Origin: Aliiglaciecola sp041538045
GTDB lineage: Bacteria; Pseudomonadota; Gammaproteobacteria; Enterobacterales; Alteromonadaceae
Direction: 5' to 3'
Assembly (NCBI RefSeq): GCF_041538045.1
Contig: NZ_JBGOSE010000004.1
Span: 124,001-188,000, forward strand
Length of the DNA stretch: 64,000 nucleotides
In this document: positions 1 to 8,886 of the stretch, piece by piece
How positions within the stretch are numbered: the first letter of the stretch is position 1
Layout of the letters: every line of letters starts with the position of its first letter
The notes under the pieces: generated by a model
What the model was told of the DNA's origin: nothing
Databases searched by the model: none
Seen by the model: the letters and a program-made list of their open reading frames with translations, nothing else
Position numbers and translations under genes: made by a program

Positions 1-275
1 TTTTGAATTTCGCCGTGTTCCAATTGAGATTGCGCTTGCATTGCTGCTGTAAAACCTTTCAATATTAGTGCTCTGTCTAGTTCAACGCCCATACTCTCTT
101 GGGTGGCTAAACGTTGCTCAACAAAACCACCAACGCTTGCGCCAAACGCATAAGCTTGCTCTTCTTCAGCAGACGTAAATTTAACTTCTTCAACCTGTAA
201 TGGGTCGGCTTTTTGTTGACAAGCAGTTATGCCGAAAACAGATGCGACGACTAATGCAATAGCTGCCTTTTTCAT
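1..275 (-). CDS. FKBP-type peptidyl-prolyl isomerase, N-terminal part (cut by window edge)
   Basis: Only the first 91 residues are inside the window; the gene runs off the left edge. The start is the ATG complementary to 273-275. The protein opens with a lipoprotein-type signal: Lys2-Lys3, a hydrophobic run, and ITAC with Cys19 as the likely lipidated residue. After a linker, the segment EEEQAYAFGASVGGFVEQRL and the following helix resemble the N-terminal dimerisation domain of FkpA/Mip-type isomerases, which precedes the FKBP domain. Such proteins assist folding in the periplasm or at the outer membrane. The catalytic domain is not visible, so the assignment rests on the N-terminal domain alone; an exact orthologue name cannot be given. 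Confidence 0.62.
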   Translation of the reverse strand, partial: MKKAAIALVVASVFGITACQQKADPLQVEEVKFTSAEEEQAYAFGASVGGFVEQRLATQESMGVELDRALILKGFTAAMQAQSQLEHGEIQ

Positions 276-562
276 TCAATTTCTCCAAAATTTCTTAAAA
301 AATCAATTTGCTTATTTGCACAAGCAAAAGTTCAAATACGTCTTTTCATTGTTGGGTAAATGTCCCAACGTCCTCAAATAATTTGCGAGGCAGTTTAAAT
401 CGATCTGTTTAAACATGCTAGCAACAAACTGTAATGGAGTAGCTGTTATTACTCCCATGCTGTTTCGTATTCAATTTGCCAATCGTTGTGAAACGCGCAT
501 TTTAAGGTGACTTGGGTATATACTAAACGAACTGAACTAATACACAAACTTGAATAGACAGT
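276..562. other. Divergent intergenic region between the FKBP gene and the WD40 lipoprotein gene
   Basis: About 290 bp with no coding sequence. It must carry the promoters of two divergent genes. I see AT-rich stretches and a TTTAAA/GTTTAAAC-rich segment near 390-420 but no clear sigma-70 pair, operator or RNA structure. Confidence 0.4.
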
Positions 563-1582
563 ATGCACAAAACAGCAGACCGAATGATTTCACAATATCA
601 ACTTAGAAAAACTTGGATAGTCTTTTTATTGATGCTCGCCGGATGCAGTGGTGCCATTAGTGAGCCTGATAAATCGATACGCCACGCCATCGAAGGGGCC
701 TATGCAGCAGACATTTCTAGCGATAATAAAATCGCGGTTGTCTCCACGGCCCAACAGGGAATTTTAGTGTGGGATTTGGTTGCACAAACTGAAAAATTTA
801 AATGGAGCCATGAAGAAGAAGGTCATGTTGTTAATACTGTTGGCATCGTACATATAGCGGCTGATAGCAGTTATGTGGTAACTGCCGATCGAGAAGCTTT
901 TGCGTTGTGGAATTTGAGCACAGGTGAGCCTGAAGGTTTTTGGCGAATTGATGAAGCTAGCGTTCGTGATATCGCTGTGAGTAACAATGGTCGGGGAATA
1001 TTGGTCGGCAGAGGTAATGGCAAAGCCATGTTTTTTGAACCGACCAGCGGACGCCGGTTAGAGTTCCTTGGGCATCAAGAAAAAATCAACAGTGTGGATA
1101 TATCACCTAACGGATTTTACGCGCTAACGGGTGGTAACGACTATGTAGCTTACTTGTGGGATACTCGCAGCGGGCAGGTTATTCACCGTTTTACTCATTC
1201 CAGTCGTGTCACTAAAGTTGCTTTAGATGATGCTGGTCGATACGCCTTCACTGCAGACAGCAAAAGAGGGGCAAAAATTTGGGATGTGCAAACGGGTGAA
1301 GAGATAAGCCAGTTATCTTTCATACAACGTCAAAAGATCTTCAGTGCAGCTACGTTTTCAGAAGATGGAAAATATTTAGCTACAGGTTCACCCGGCAGGG
1401 CGCTAAACCTTTGGTCGGTGACTACAGGAAATGAGGTGCAAGAGTGGCGTGTTACCCCTAAAGACGGGACACAACCACAAAGTGCGGTGGTCTATGCGGT
1501 GAGCTTCGAACAAAAAAATCAGTTATTATCTGAAAGCAGCAGTGGCCTTGCTGAATATTGGGCATTTGAACAGGAAAATTAG
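563..1582 (+). CDS. WD40-repeat lipoprotein
   Basis: 339 residues. The N-terminus has a hydrophobic stretch ending in LLMLAGC, a lipobox with Cys28 as the predicted lipidated cysteine, so the mature protein is probably tethered to a membrane. The remainder is a beta-propeller: repeated units with W-D or W-x endings (LVWDL, ALWNL, YLWDTRSG, KIWDVQTGE, NLWSVTTGN) spaced about 40 residues, typical of WD40 repeats. Such propellers are protein-binding platforms; no catalytic residues are expected and the partner is unknown. A start at 584 (MISQYQ) would give a more usual signal length; neither start has a convincing Shine-Dalgarno sequence. slyX follows after only 6 bp, so the two are probably co-transcribed. 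Confidence 0.8.
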   Translation: MHKTADRMISQYQLRKTWIVFLLMLAGCSGAISEPDKSIRHAIEGAYAADISSDNKIAVVSTAQQGILVWDLVAQTEKFKWSHEEEGHVVNTVGIVHIAADSSYVVTADREAFALWNLSTGEPEGFWRIDEASVRDIAVSNNGRGILVGRGNGKAMFFEPTSGRRLEFLGHQEKINSVDISPNGFYALTGGNDYVAYLWDTRSGQVIHRFTHSSRVTKVALDDAGRYAFTADSKRGAKIWDVQTGEEISQLSFIQRQKIFSAATFSEDGKYLATGSPGRALNLWSVTTGNEVQEWRVTPKDGTQPQSAVVYAVSFEQKNQLLSESSSGLAEYWAFEQEN

Positions 1583-1588
1583 TTAAAT

Positions 1589-1804
1589 ATGAGTAACGAT
1601 TTACACAATGAAATAGCACACTTGCAGACGCAGTTGGCGTTTCAGGAAGACACCATAGAACAGCTTAATAAAGCGTTAGCGGATCAGCAGATTCAAATCG
1701 ACAGAATGGCGTTTCAGCTAAAACATATGACTGAAAGAATGAAACAGATTGAGCCTTCTAATATTGCTGATTCAACCGAAGAAGCTCCACCACCTCACTA
1801 TTAG
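1589..1804 (+). CDS. slyX: SlyX family protein
   Basis: 71 residues, nearly all predicted coiled coil: heptad-like leucines and isoleucines (IAHLQTQLAFQEDTIEQLNK) followed by a second helix (IDRMAFQLKHMTERM), and a Pro-rich tail ending PPPHY, which is the typical end of SlyX proteins. The family is small, conserved in gammaproteobacteria and of unknown biochemical role; in E. coli it lies near fkpA and the yhe genes, matching the context here. Encoded 6 bp downstream of the WD40 gene. Confidence 0.88.
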   Translation: MSNDLHNEIAHLQTQLAFQEDTIEQLNKALADQQIQIDRMAFQLKHMTERMKQIEPSNIADSTEEAPPPHY

Positions 1805-1907
1805 CCTATCGCTGCCGACTCTTACTCCCTAGCGCTACACTTCTCGATTGTTAATAGTGCTGTCTACCAAAGGTGAGCAGAGTATTTCTATTCGGCAGCA
1901 ATAGTTT

Positions 1908-2111
1908 TTAAGGCTTAAATACGCCTATAACACTTTCATTTTGTCGTTTAGCGGAGTCAACTTGCTTTTCAGTTTGTGATTCCGTGTAGTCGCATGCAAC
2001 ACAAGCTAACTTTTCCACATTGTTTTCGAAAAACAACATTATAGTGTCTTGTGCTTTACATTTTGGACATATAGCGCCGGCGACAAAGCGTTTTTTAGTT
2101 TTGTTAGTCAT
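1908..2111 (-). CDS. yheV: YheV family putative zinc ribbon protein
   Basis: 67 residues with two CxxC knuckles, C15-P-K-C18 and C37-V-A-C40, the pattern of a small zinc ribbon. The N-terminal KKRFVAGAICPKC matches the YheV family. The function is unknown; the fold suggests nucleic-acid or protein binding. It is convergent with slyX and divergent from yheS, the neighbourhood also seen in enterobacteria (slyX, yheV, yheS cluster near kefB/fkpA). Confidence 0.88.
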   Translation of the reverse strand: MTNKTKKRFVAGAICPKCKAQDTIMLFFENNVEKLACVACDYTESQTEKQVDSAKRQNESVIGVFKP

Positions 2112-2228
2112 TAATTTCTACTACTTGATTGAGATTATTAGCTTTTCATTGTTGCACAAACGCGCAATTTAAAGCGGTATCGGTATATAATACGCCAATT
2201 CAACTAATTTGATTAGTATTCTTCGTAA

Positions 2229-4163
2229 ATGATCCAAATTTCAGAACTGATTTTATTGCGAGGCAGTAAAGTCCTCCTCGAGCACGCTTCCGCGACTATT
2301 TATCCTGGCCATAAAGTGGGACTTATTGGTTCAAATGGTTGTGGCAAATCTAGCTTATTTGCATTGCTGCGACAGGAGTTACAACCTGACGCTGGTGAAT
2401 GTCAAATTCCTAAAAATTGGCAAATTGTATCTGTGGCCCAAGAAACCCCAGCCTTAAATCGCAGTGCCTTAGATTATGTGATTGATGGTGATATTTTATA
2501 TCGCCAATTACAGCAAAAGTTAGAAGAGGCTGAAACAAACCATGATGGAGAGAAGATAGCCGTTGTGCATGGTCAATTGGAGCAAGCTGGTGCCTACGAT
2601 ATTGAATCAAGAGCAGCAACCATTTTGGCGGGTCTAGGATTCAGTCATCAACAAATTAAAAATCCAGTAACCGATTTTTCAGGTGGCTGGAGAATGCGTC
2701 TGAATTTGGCGCAAGCATTGTTATGTCATTCTGACTTGTTACTGCTTGATGAACCTACTAACCACTTGGATTTAGACGCGGTGATTTGGTTAGAAAGATG
2801 GCTGACAAGATATACAGGAACATTAATTCTTATATCACATGATAAATCCTTTTTGGATAACACTGTGACGGAAATTCTCAGTGTGGAAAGCCAAAAATTA
2901 ATTGCCTATACCGGTAATTATGCCTCCTTTGAACGCCAGCGTGCAGAACGATTGCGTTTACAAGATTTGGAATACCAAAAGCAACAGGCGAAAGTCGCTC
3001 ACCTTGAATCTTTTATTAATCGCTTTAAAGCCAAAGCGAGTAAAGCAAAGCAGGCGCAAAGTCGGATTAAACAATTAGAAAAAATGGAAGATTTGCTGCC
3101 CGCCCATGCCCAATCGCAGTTTTCATTTGAGTTTTTTGCGCCCCCTAAATTGCCCAATCCATTGGTAAAAATGGAGCATGTACAGGTGGGTTATGACGAC
3201 ACTGTGATAATCGATAGTTTGCATCTTAATTTGGTTCCGGGTAGTCGAATCGGTTTGCTGGGACGCAATGGTGCGGGTAAGTCGACGTTAATTAAGTTGT
3301 TAGCAAACGAAAAGACGCCCATGAATGGTGAGTATATGACCTCTGCGGGCTTGAGCATTGGTTATTTTGCTCAGCACCAGCTTGAATTTTTGCGTCCTCA
3401 AGATAGTGCCTTAGATCATCTTTATCGCCTTGATAAGCAGGCTCCAGAGCAGGCTTTGCGTGACTTCTTAGGTGGTTTTGGGTTTCATGGTGATCAGGCT
3501 CTTGGGAAAGTTGAACCTATGTCTGGTGGAGAAAAAGCCCGCTTGGTTCTGGCATTGTTGGTGTATCAAAAGCCAAATTTATTGTTATTGGATGAACCTA
3601 CCAATCACCTCGACCTTGAAATGCGCCATGCCCTCAATATTGCATTGCAGAGTTTTGAAGGGGCAATGGTTTTGGTATCACATGACCGTTTTTTACTAAC
3701 CTCTGTTTGCGATGACTTTTATTTGGTCGACAGTGGTAAAGTGCAGCCTTTTGATGGTGACTTAGATGACTATCGGGATTGGTTATTAAAGGATTCAAGC
3801 CAGAAAGCAATTAACAAGAACAATTATTCTTCAACAGAAAAGCCGGTAGATACTAAAATCGATCGGAAAAATCTCAAACGTTTGGAAGCTGAATTTAGAC
3901 AAGCCACACAAGGATTACGTAAAGCCATTCAAACGGCAGAAAAGCAAATGAATCAATGTTCGACAAAACTAGAAAAGTTGGAAGCAGCACTTACCGACGT
4001 TGATCTATACCTTGATGAAAATAAAGCTAAGCTAAAAGAACTATTGCTTGAGCAGGCTAATCTCAAGGGCGACTTAGAAGAAGCTGAAATGGGCTGGATG
4101 GAAGCCCAAGAAGAACTAGAATTAAAACAACAGGTATTTGATGAACAACAATTGGTTAGCTGA
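2229..4163 (+). CDS. yheS: ABC-F family ATPase YheS
   Basis: 644 residues with two ATP-binding cassettes and no membrane segment. The first cassette has Walker A GSNGCGKSS near residue 34, signature FSGGWRMRL near 155 and Walker B LLLLDEPTNHLDL near 175. The second has GRNGAGKST near 344, MSGGEKARL near 431 and another LLLLDEPTNHLDL near 453. Between them lies the charged ABC-F linker (residues about 245-300), and the C-terminus is a coiled coil rich in Lys, Glu and Leu. ABC-F proteins act on the ribosome, typically at the E site, modulating translation. The gene heads a cluster in which the next gene overlaps its end by 26 bp. Confidence 0.93.
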   Translation: MIQISELILLRGSKVLLEHASATIYPGHKVGLIGSNGCGKSSLFALLRQELQPDAGECQIPKNWQIVSVAQETPALNRSALDYVIDGDILYRQLQQKLEEAETNHDGEKIAVVHGQLEQAGAYDIESRAATILAGLGFSHQQIKNPVTDFSGGWRMRLNLAQALLCHSDLLLLDEPTNHLDLDAVIWLERWLTRYTGTLILISHDKSFLDNTVTEILSVESQKLIAYTGNYASFERQRAERLRLQDLEYQKQQAKVAHLESFINRFKAKASKAKQAQSRIKQLEKMEDLLPAHAQSQFSFEFFAPPKLPNPLVKMEHVQVGYDDTVIIDSLHLNLVPGSRIGLLGRNGAGKSTLIKLLANEKTPMNGEYMTSAGLSIGYFAQHQLEFLRPQDSALDHLYRLDKQAPEQALRDFLGGFGFHGDQALGKVEPMSGGEKARLVLALLVYQKPNLLLLDEPTNHLDLEMRHALNIALQSFEGAMVLVSHDRFLLTSVCDDFYLVDSGKVQPFDGDLDDYRDWLLKDSSQKAINKNNYSSTEKPVDTKIDRKNLKRLEAEFRQATQGLRKAIQTAEKQMNQCSTKLEKLEAALTDVDLYLDENKAKLKELLLEQANLKGDLEEAEMGWMEAQEELELKQQVFDEQQLVS

Positions 4164-4626
4164 TGACTTTTGGCAGTTCTCTTTATTCCATTATGCCAAC
4201 TCGGAAGTCAAACGATTAACCCTGCTGCTGCAGAATGACTATTCATTGAACGTTAACCTGTTACTTTTTTGTGGGTTCTTAGATGCCCATAAGCGACAGC
4301 TCAGTGGGTCTCAATTTATCGAGTTAGCTAAGTTTATCGCCCTTTCGGTTGAGGAAGTTGAGAGAATTAGAGGCTTGCGGTTAGATGCAAAGAGTAAGCA
4401 ACTGCAAGTATACGCTCAACTATTAAAACAAGAGTTAGAAGCTGAAAAAATGCAACAAAGGCTAATCATTGAATTCTGTAATCAAACTAGCTTAGGAAAA
4501 CAAAGCAAATCCAACTTTGAACACTATTTAGCTTCACTTGAATCGCATAGAATTAGTGATTTAAAGTGTATTGTGCAACAACTTGCTGAGATTATTTCCA
4601 ACAATCAAATTAATTCTGAGATATGA
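4138..4626 (+). CDS. TIGR02444 family protein
   Basis: 162 residues, predicted all-helical and soluble. The N-terminal NWLADDFWQFSLFHYANSEV is the hallmark of this uncharacterised gammaproteobacterial family, whose members are regularly found next to yheS. It starts inside the last codons of yheS (26-bp overlap) and ends with a 4-bp overlap with yheT, so translation of the four genes is likely coupled. No catalytic motif is visible; function unknown. Confidence 0.85.
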   Translation: MMNNNWLADDFWQFSLFHYANSEVKRLTLLLQNDYSLNVNLLLFCGFLDAHKRQLSGSQFIELAKFIALSVEEVERIRGLRLDAKSKQLQVYAQLLKQELEAEKMQQRLIIEFCNQTSLGKQSKSNFEHYLASLESHRISDLKCIVQQLAEIISNNQINSEI

Positions 4627-5660
4627 ACGATAAATTTAAAGTGGGAACTAACCCTAATAAAAATAGAATAAAACGTAGCGAATTCAAAGCGCCGTTTTGG
4701 GCTAAAAATCGTCATGTTCAAACCTTATGGCCTAGGTTCATTCAGCGTCGTCGTCCGCTAGCGTTACGTATGGAAAAATTGCAATTACCAGATAGTGACG
4801 AAGTTAGCGTTGTTTGGGGACAGCCTGAAATTACCCAAAACAGTAAAGGTCTTGCGGTGATATTCCATGGTTTAGAAGGGTCGGTTAAATCCCACTATGC
4901 CAATGATTTGATGGCGGAACTGCAGTCTCAAGGCTGGCAAACTGTGTTAATGCACTTCCGTGGATGTGGTGGCGAGCCCAACTCTACTGCCCGTGCCTAT
5001 CACTCGGGTGAAACCGAAGATGCGAGCTTTTTCATGGAATGGTTGAATAAACAGTTTCCAGACTTACCCAAAATCGCAATCGGCTTTTCATTGGGTGCCA
5101 ACATGCTCATTAAATTCTTAGGAGAGAGCCCTAAACAAAGGTTTTTAAAAGCGGCGGTGGCGGTGTCCACTCCGTTTAAGTTAGCCGAGTGTGCTGAGAG
5201 TATTAATCAAGGTTTTTCCAAGGTATACCAAAGCTATTTACTAAAAAGTATGGTGAAAACTCTGCGCTCAAAAATGCGGGTTATCGACTACAAAGGTTTG
5301 TTAACCATCGATGATCAAAAGGCCGCCAAGTTAACTAACTTTAAAGAGTTTGATCAAAACGTAACCGCGCCTTTACACGGCTTTGCGGATGCTGATGATT
5401 ATTACCAAAAGTGCAGTGCAATTGGCTTTCTTAAACATATCGAAACACCTACCTTAGTGCTCCACTCTATCGACGACCCATTTATGAATGAGGCCGTTTT
5501 ACCTCAAGAGCATGAACTCTCTGAAGCAGTACAGCTAGAATTAAGTGATACTGGCGGCCATGTGGGCTTTTTACAAGGCACGCCCTGGAAGCCTAACATT
5601 TGGTTTCATAAACGTATTTCTGATTTTATTGCGCCCTTTGCCATCAACACAAGTGTATAA
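4623..5660 (+). CDS. yheT: YheT-type alpha/beta hydrolase
   Basis: 345 residues. The N-terminus (FWAKNRHVQTLWPRF) is typical of YheT/ABHD1-3-type hydrolases. The nucleophile elbow is GFSLGANM in the middle of the protein, preceded by the oxyanion-side motif FHGLEGS; the acid is probably in HSIDDPFM and the histidine in TGGHVGFL near the C-terminus. Relatives are esterases or lipases of uncertain substrate. It overlaps the upstream gene by 4 bp and is followed after 2 bp by yheU, the arrangement known from enterobacteria. Confidence 0.9.
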   Translation: MNDKFKVGTNPNKNRIKRSEFKAPFWAKNRHVQTLWPRFIQRRRPLALRMEKLQLPDSDEVSVVWGQPEITQNSKGLAVIFHGLEGSVKSHYANDLMAELQSQGWQTVLMHFRGCGGEPNSTARAYHSGETEDASFFMEWLNKQFPDLPKIAIGFSLGANMLIKFLGESPKQRFLKAAVAVSTPFKLAECAESINQGFSKVYQSYLLKSMVKTLRSKMRVIDYKGLLTIDDQKAAKLTNFKEFDQNVTAPLHGFADADDYYQKCSAIGFLKHIETPTLVLHSIDDPFMNEAVLPQEHELSEAVQLELSDTGGHVGFLQGTPWKPNIWFHKRISDFIAPFAINTSV

Positions 5661-5662
5661 GA

Positions 5663-5881
5663 ATGATTATTCCTTTAAGTGAAATAGCTCCCGAAACCCT
5701 GCAAAACCTAGTGGAAGCTTTTGTTCTTCAAGAAGGCACAGATTATGGTGAGATGGAATACGATCTCGAGCAGAAAGTGAATCATGTGATGATACAACTC
5801 AAATCAGGCCAAGCGTTTGTACAATATTCCGAGCTACACGAAAGCGTCAATATCGTCAGCAAAGACCAAATCGAGAATTAG
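5663..5881 (+). CDS. yheU: YheU family protein
   Basis: 72 residues, acidic, with the family motif LQNLVEAFVLQEGTDYGE. Small soluble protein of unknown function, usually encoded between yheT and prkB. Here prkB is not adjacent but lies about 19 kb away (25064-25966), so the enterobacterial order is broken. The gene is followed directly by REP-like repeats. Confidence 0.88.
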   Translation: MIIPLSEIAPETLQNLVEAFVLQEGTDYGEMEYDLEQKVNHVMIQLKSGQAFVQYSELHESVNIVSKDQIEN

Positions 5882-5900
5882 ATCCAAGGCGGCTATCACT

Positions 5901-6056
5901 TGTAGGCGAGTGCTTTAGCCCCGCGAGGGTTGAGTTAAACTCCATGGCCTAAAGGCCATGCTACAGGGGCGTCCCATCATTTGTAGGCGGGTGCTTTAGC
6001 GCCGCGAGGGTTGAGATGGGTATCCATCAATTGTAGGTGGTGGCTTTAGCCCCGCA
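5901..6056. repeat. REP-like palindromic repeat cluster
   Basis: Three copies of TGTAGGCGGGTGCTTTAGC-type units begin near 5901, 5981 and 6031, two followed by CCGCGAGGGTTGAG. Between the first two, 5942-5965 holds CCATGGCCTAAAGGCCATG followed by CTACA, the inverse-orientation partner. These units are recognisably the same family as the long array at 29715-30372, seen in the opposite orientation. The pattern fits REP/BIME-type intergenic palindromes. It lies between the convergent ends of yheU and yceI, where it could also terminate transcription or protect mRNA ends. Confidence 0.75.
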
Positions 6057-6068
6057 GCGTATATAGGA

Positions 6069-6647
6069 TTATTTTTTAAATGTGACGGAAAACGTCATTG
6101 GTACGGTTAAACCGATGCTTTTTAAACCGGCAAGTTCTTGTAGCTTGGCAATGCCTGGATCCAAATCATGATTTGTGGCCTTGATGAGAACGGGCTTAAC
6201 GGTTGTGCCATGGAAACTACCATCTTGATCTTTACTGACACTTAATTCAACGCTATAAGGCGCCGGCTTTCCTTTGATTGTGATTTCGCTATCAAGGGTT
6301 ACCATTGTAATGGTGCCCGCTTTCATATCCATTACAGCTTTCGGAATTTGCGCTGAAATCATTGCCTTAGGAGTATTTTCCACATCAAACAGGTAAGTTT
6401 GCATACGTTCATTACGAATGGGAATGTTGGTTTCCACTGAACTCAAATGTACTTCAGCCTTAAGTTCACCTGCATCACTTAGTTTCCCGGATAATGTAGT
6501 GAATTTGTGAATTTCACTAATGTGTTCATTCTTGGTTGAAATGAAACTCACACTTGATGAATCATTATCGAGGGTCCAACTTGCATGGGAGAATGCAGCG
6601 AATGTTGTCAAACAAACGGCTAAACTTATTAGACTAGGTGTTCTCAT
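6069..6647 (-). CDS. YceI family periplasmic protein
   Basis: 192 residues. A Sec signal peptide (MRTPSLISLAVCLTTFAAF... cleaved after SHA) precedes a YceI lipocalin-like barrel beginning SWTLDNDSSSVSFISTK and containing the family segments VETNIPIRNERMQTYLFD and ITIKGKPAPYSVELSV. YceI proteins are periplasmic and bind long isoprenoid-type lipids; their physiological role is uncertain. It starts 10 bp after the end of cysQ, so it is likely the third gene of a nudE-cysQ-yceI operon. Confidence 0.9.
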   Translation of the reverse strand: MRTPSLISLAVCLTTFAAFSHASWTLDNDSSSVSFISTKNEHISEIHKFTTLSGKLSDAGELKAEVHLSSVETNIPIRNERMQTYLFDVENTPKAMISAQIPKAVMDMKAGTITMVTLDSEITIKGKPAPYSVELSVSKDQDGSFHGTTVKPVLIKATNHDLDPGIAKLQELAGLKSIGLTVPMTFSVTFKK

Positions 6648-6657
6648 TTATGATTCC

Positions 6658-7482
6658 TTATTTATATTCGACGATTGATTGCCAATTTACTTGATGATCC
6701 CCTAACACTACGAAGTCTGGGTTGTCAGTCGTATCTCGTCGGTTATAAGTAAGTGGTTGGAATTCAGCTGAAAGTACAGTACCTCCAGCTTCTTCAACGA
6801 TACATTGGGAAGCACCGGTATCCCACTCACCAGTTACCCCAACGCGTAAAAATACGTCTGCTTTCCCCTCTGCGATAAAGCAAGCCTTAAGAGAACAACT
6901 TCCTAGAGGGAGCGTTTGGTATGAGCGTGAATCGCTCATATGGTTCATTATTCTTTCACGGGGTTGTCTGCGGCTGATAGCGATCATCACCACATCAGTT
7001 TCGGGTTCTTCAAATTTACGCACATGAATTTGTTTATTATTTTCTAAAGAGCAAGATTTAAACGCGCCATGTCCTTTGCTGGCAAAATAAAGCGTTTCTC
7101 CAGCGGGCCAATAAATAACCCCTAAGGCAGGCTCGTTATTTTCAATCAAAGCTATATTGACAGCAAAATCACCACTTCTAGCGATAAATTCCTGGGTACC
7201 ATCGATAGGATCTATTAACCAATATCGTTGCCAATGTTTGCGGCTGGATAAGTCACCGTTATTGCTTTCCTCCGACATGATAGGTATGTCTGGAGTTTCT
7301 TTCAGCAGAATATCCATGATAATTTCATTGGCTTTATAATCTGCAGAGGTGACTGGAGATTCATCTTCTTTTTCGTATGCTTTGAAGTCGCCACTATCAT
7401 AGATCTTTAACACTTCTTCACCGGCAGTTTTTGCCGCAAACTTAGCGATGTCTAACAAGTCTTGTCGAGGGTTTACAGCCAT
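6658..7482 (-). CDS. cysQ: 3'(2'),5'-bisphosphate nucleotidase CysQ
   Basis: I place the start at the ATG complementary to 7480-7482, which overlaps the nudE stop by one base (TAATG) and has the Shine-Dalgarno-like AGGGG upstream; 21 additional residues are open upstream but would overlap nudE. The 274-residue product has the inositol-monophosphatase fold motifs: EDESPVTSADYKAN, MSEES, WLIDPIDGTQEF (metal-binding DPIDGT) and GEWDTGASQCIVEEAGG. It hydrolyses PAP, the by-product of sulfate assimilation, to AMP in the cytoplasm. Operon partner NudE hydrolyses other nucleotide by-products. Confidence 0.93.
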   Translation of the reverse strand: MAVNPRQDLLDIAKFAAKTAGEEVLKIYDSGDFKAYEKEDESPVTSADYKANEIIMDILLKETPDIPIMSEESNNGDLSSRKHWQRYWLIDPIDGTQEFIARSGDFAVNIALIENNEPALGVIYWPAGETLYFASKGHGAFKSCSLENNKQIHVRKFEEPETDVVMIAISRRQPRERIMNHMSDSRSYQTLPLGSCSLKACFIAEGKADVFLRVGVTGEWDTGASQCIVEEAGGTVLSAEFQPLTYNRRDTTDNPDFVVLGDHQVNWQSIVEYK

Positions 7483-8060
7483 TATTTTTCCCCTGATGAA
7501 TTTTTCGCCACATACTTTTGTACTAAAAACAATGCGGCAATACAACGAGCCTCGATAAAGTCGTCACGTGCCAACAACGAGTCTAAGTCGTGTACAGACC
7601 ATGGAATAACTTCTAAGGGTTCAGGTTCATCCCCTTCCAATCTGCATTCGTACAAATCTTCAGCCAATAGAATATTCATTTTGGCATCAAAAAAAGTAGG
7701 AGCCATACTTACAGTATGGATCTGTTTTAACGAATTTGCCCCATATCCTGCTTCTTCTTTTAACTCTCTGTCACCAGCCTCAAGGGGGGATTCTCCAGGA
7801 TCAATCAAACCTTTAGGAAAGCCTAATTGATAAGAGTGGGTTCCCGCTGCATACTCCCGAATAAGCAAAATGGTTTCAGAATCGATGAATGGAACAATCA
7901 TTACGGCACCGTTACCAGAGCCTGCCATTCTTTCAAATTGGCGAGTTGCACCATTGGAAAATTCGAGATCTACACGCTCGACACGAAACAAGCCGCTCTT
8001 AGCGACGATTTCTCGTTGATGAATTTGTGGCAGAGTTTTATTCGGGTCTATTTTATTCAT
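7482..8060 (-). CDS. nudE: ADP compounds hydrolase NudE (Nudix)
   Basis: 192 residues. The Nudix box is GLIDPGESPLEAGDRELKEE (residues about 82-101), matching GX5EX7REUXEEXGU. N-terminal LFRVERVDLEFSNGA and the segment MIVPFIDSETILLIREYAAG are typical of NudE. It hydrolyses ADP-ribose, NADH and diadenosine polyphosphates in the cytoplasm. First gene of the nudE-cysQ-yceI operon, divergent from yrfG. The association of nudE with yrfG and the gsp locus is recurrent in gammaproteobacteria. Confidence 0.92.
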   Translation of the reverse strand: MNKIDPNKTLPQIHQREIVAKSGLFRVERVDLEFSNGATRQFERMAGSGNGAVMIVPFIDSETILLIREYAAGTHSYQLGFPKGLIDPGESPLEAGDRELKEEAGYGANSLKQIHTVSMAPTFFDAKMNILLAEDLYECRLEGDEPEPLEVIPWSVHDLDSLLARDDFIEARCIAALFLVQKYVAKNSSGEK

Positions 8061-8160
8061 ATACCTATCACGTTAAAATAACGGCAGTTTCCAAGTTTTG
8101 GATGCTGCGCTTTAAACTACTACTTCGTCTTACTTTAACTCATGGATAACTGACTTGCCA

Positions 8161-8835
8161 ATGTTGCCCTGGAACCAAATTAAAACTGTCTTACTCGATA
8201 TGGATGGAACTTTACTCGACTTGCACTTCGACAACCATTTTTGGATGGAAGTTGTACCGCAAAAGATAGCACACAAAAAAGCCATCAGTCTCGAAAAAGC
8301 TAAAGAATATATTCACATAGAATATCAAAAAGTGATGGGAACAATAAATTGGTACTGCCTTGATTATTGGGCAGAAAAACTCGATATGGATATTATTGAG
8401 GCAAAACGCCAAATCAAACATTTAATTAGTATGCGAGAAGATACAGTGCCATTTCTAGATGCTCTGCATAACAGCGGTAGGCAAGTTGTATTGGTGACCA
8501 ATGCTCATCCTGGTAGTTTGTCATTAAAGATAGAGCAAACTCAATTAGACAGCCATATTGATACCTTAATTTCTACCCATGAGTTTGGGGTAACCAAGGA
8601 GTCTCAATTATTGTGGCAAAAGCTGCAAGCACGTTTAGGGTTTGATAGCAGTAGTACTTTGTTTGTGGACGATAGTGTGCCAATTTTACAGGCGGCGAAA
8701 GAGTTTGGTATTGCCCACTTACTCGCGGTTGAAAACCCCGATAGCCAAGGTGAAATTCGACAAAGTGACGATTTTACGGGTATTCAAGACTATCGGTTCT
8801 TAATTGATGATATTAACAACAATCCAATCAAATAA
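8161..8835 (+). CDS. yrfG: HAD-family GMP/IMP nucleotidase YrfG
   Basis: 224 residues from the ATG at 8161; an in-frame TTG at 8155 has the better-spaced GGAT upstream and remains possible. HAD motif I is LLDMDGTLLDL, motif II VLVTNAH, motif III around Lys in GVTKESQ, and motif IV FVDDSVP. The segment FDNHFWMEVVP is typical of YrfG, a pyrophosphatase-unrelated purine nucleotidase acting on GMP and IMP. It is divergent from nudE and convergent with gspN, with a symmetric terminator between. Confidence 0.9.
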   Translation: MLPWNQIKTVLLDMDGTLLDLHFDNHFWMEVVPQKIAHKKAISLEKAKEYIHIEYQKVMGTINWYCLDYWAEKLDMDIIEAKRQIKHLISMREDTVPFLDALHNSGRQVVLVTNAHPGSLSLKIEQTQLDSHIDTLISTHEFGVTKESQLLWQKLQARLGFDSSSTLFVDDSVPILQAAKEFGIAHLLAVENPDSQGEIRQSDDFTGIQDYRFLIDDINNNPIK

Positions 8836-8854
8836 GCGGCTACCACAACACAAC

Positions 8855-8882
8855 AAAGAGGAAACCAAGATATTTCCTCTTT
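8855..8882. terminator. Bidirectional terminator between yrfG and gspN
   Basis: AAAGAGGAAA and TTTCCTCTTT form a 10-bp perfect stem with an 8-base loop. Runs of T flank it in either direction, so it can end transcription of both the convergent yrfG and the long gsp operon. Confidence 0.75.
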
Positions 8883-8886
8883 CTGT

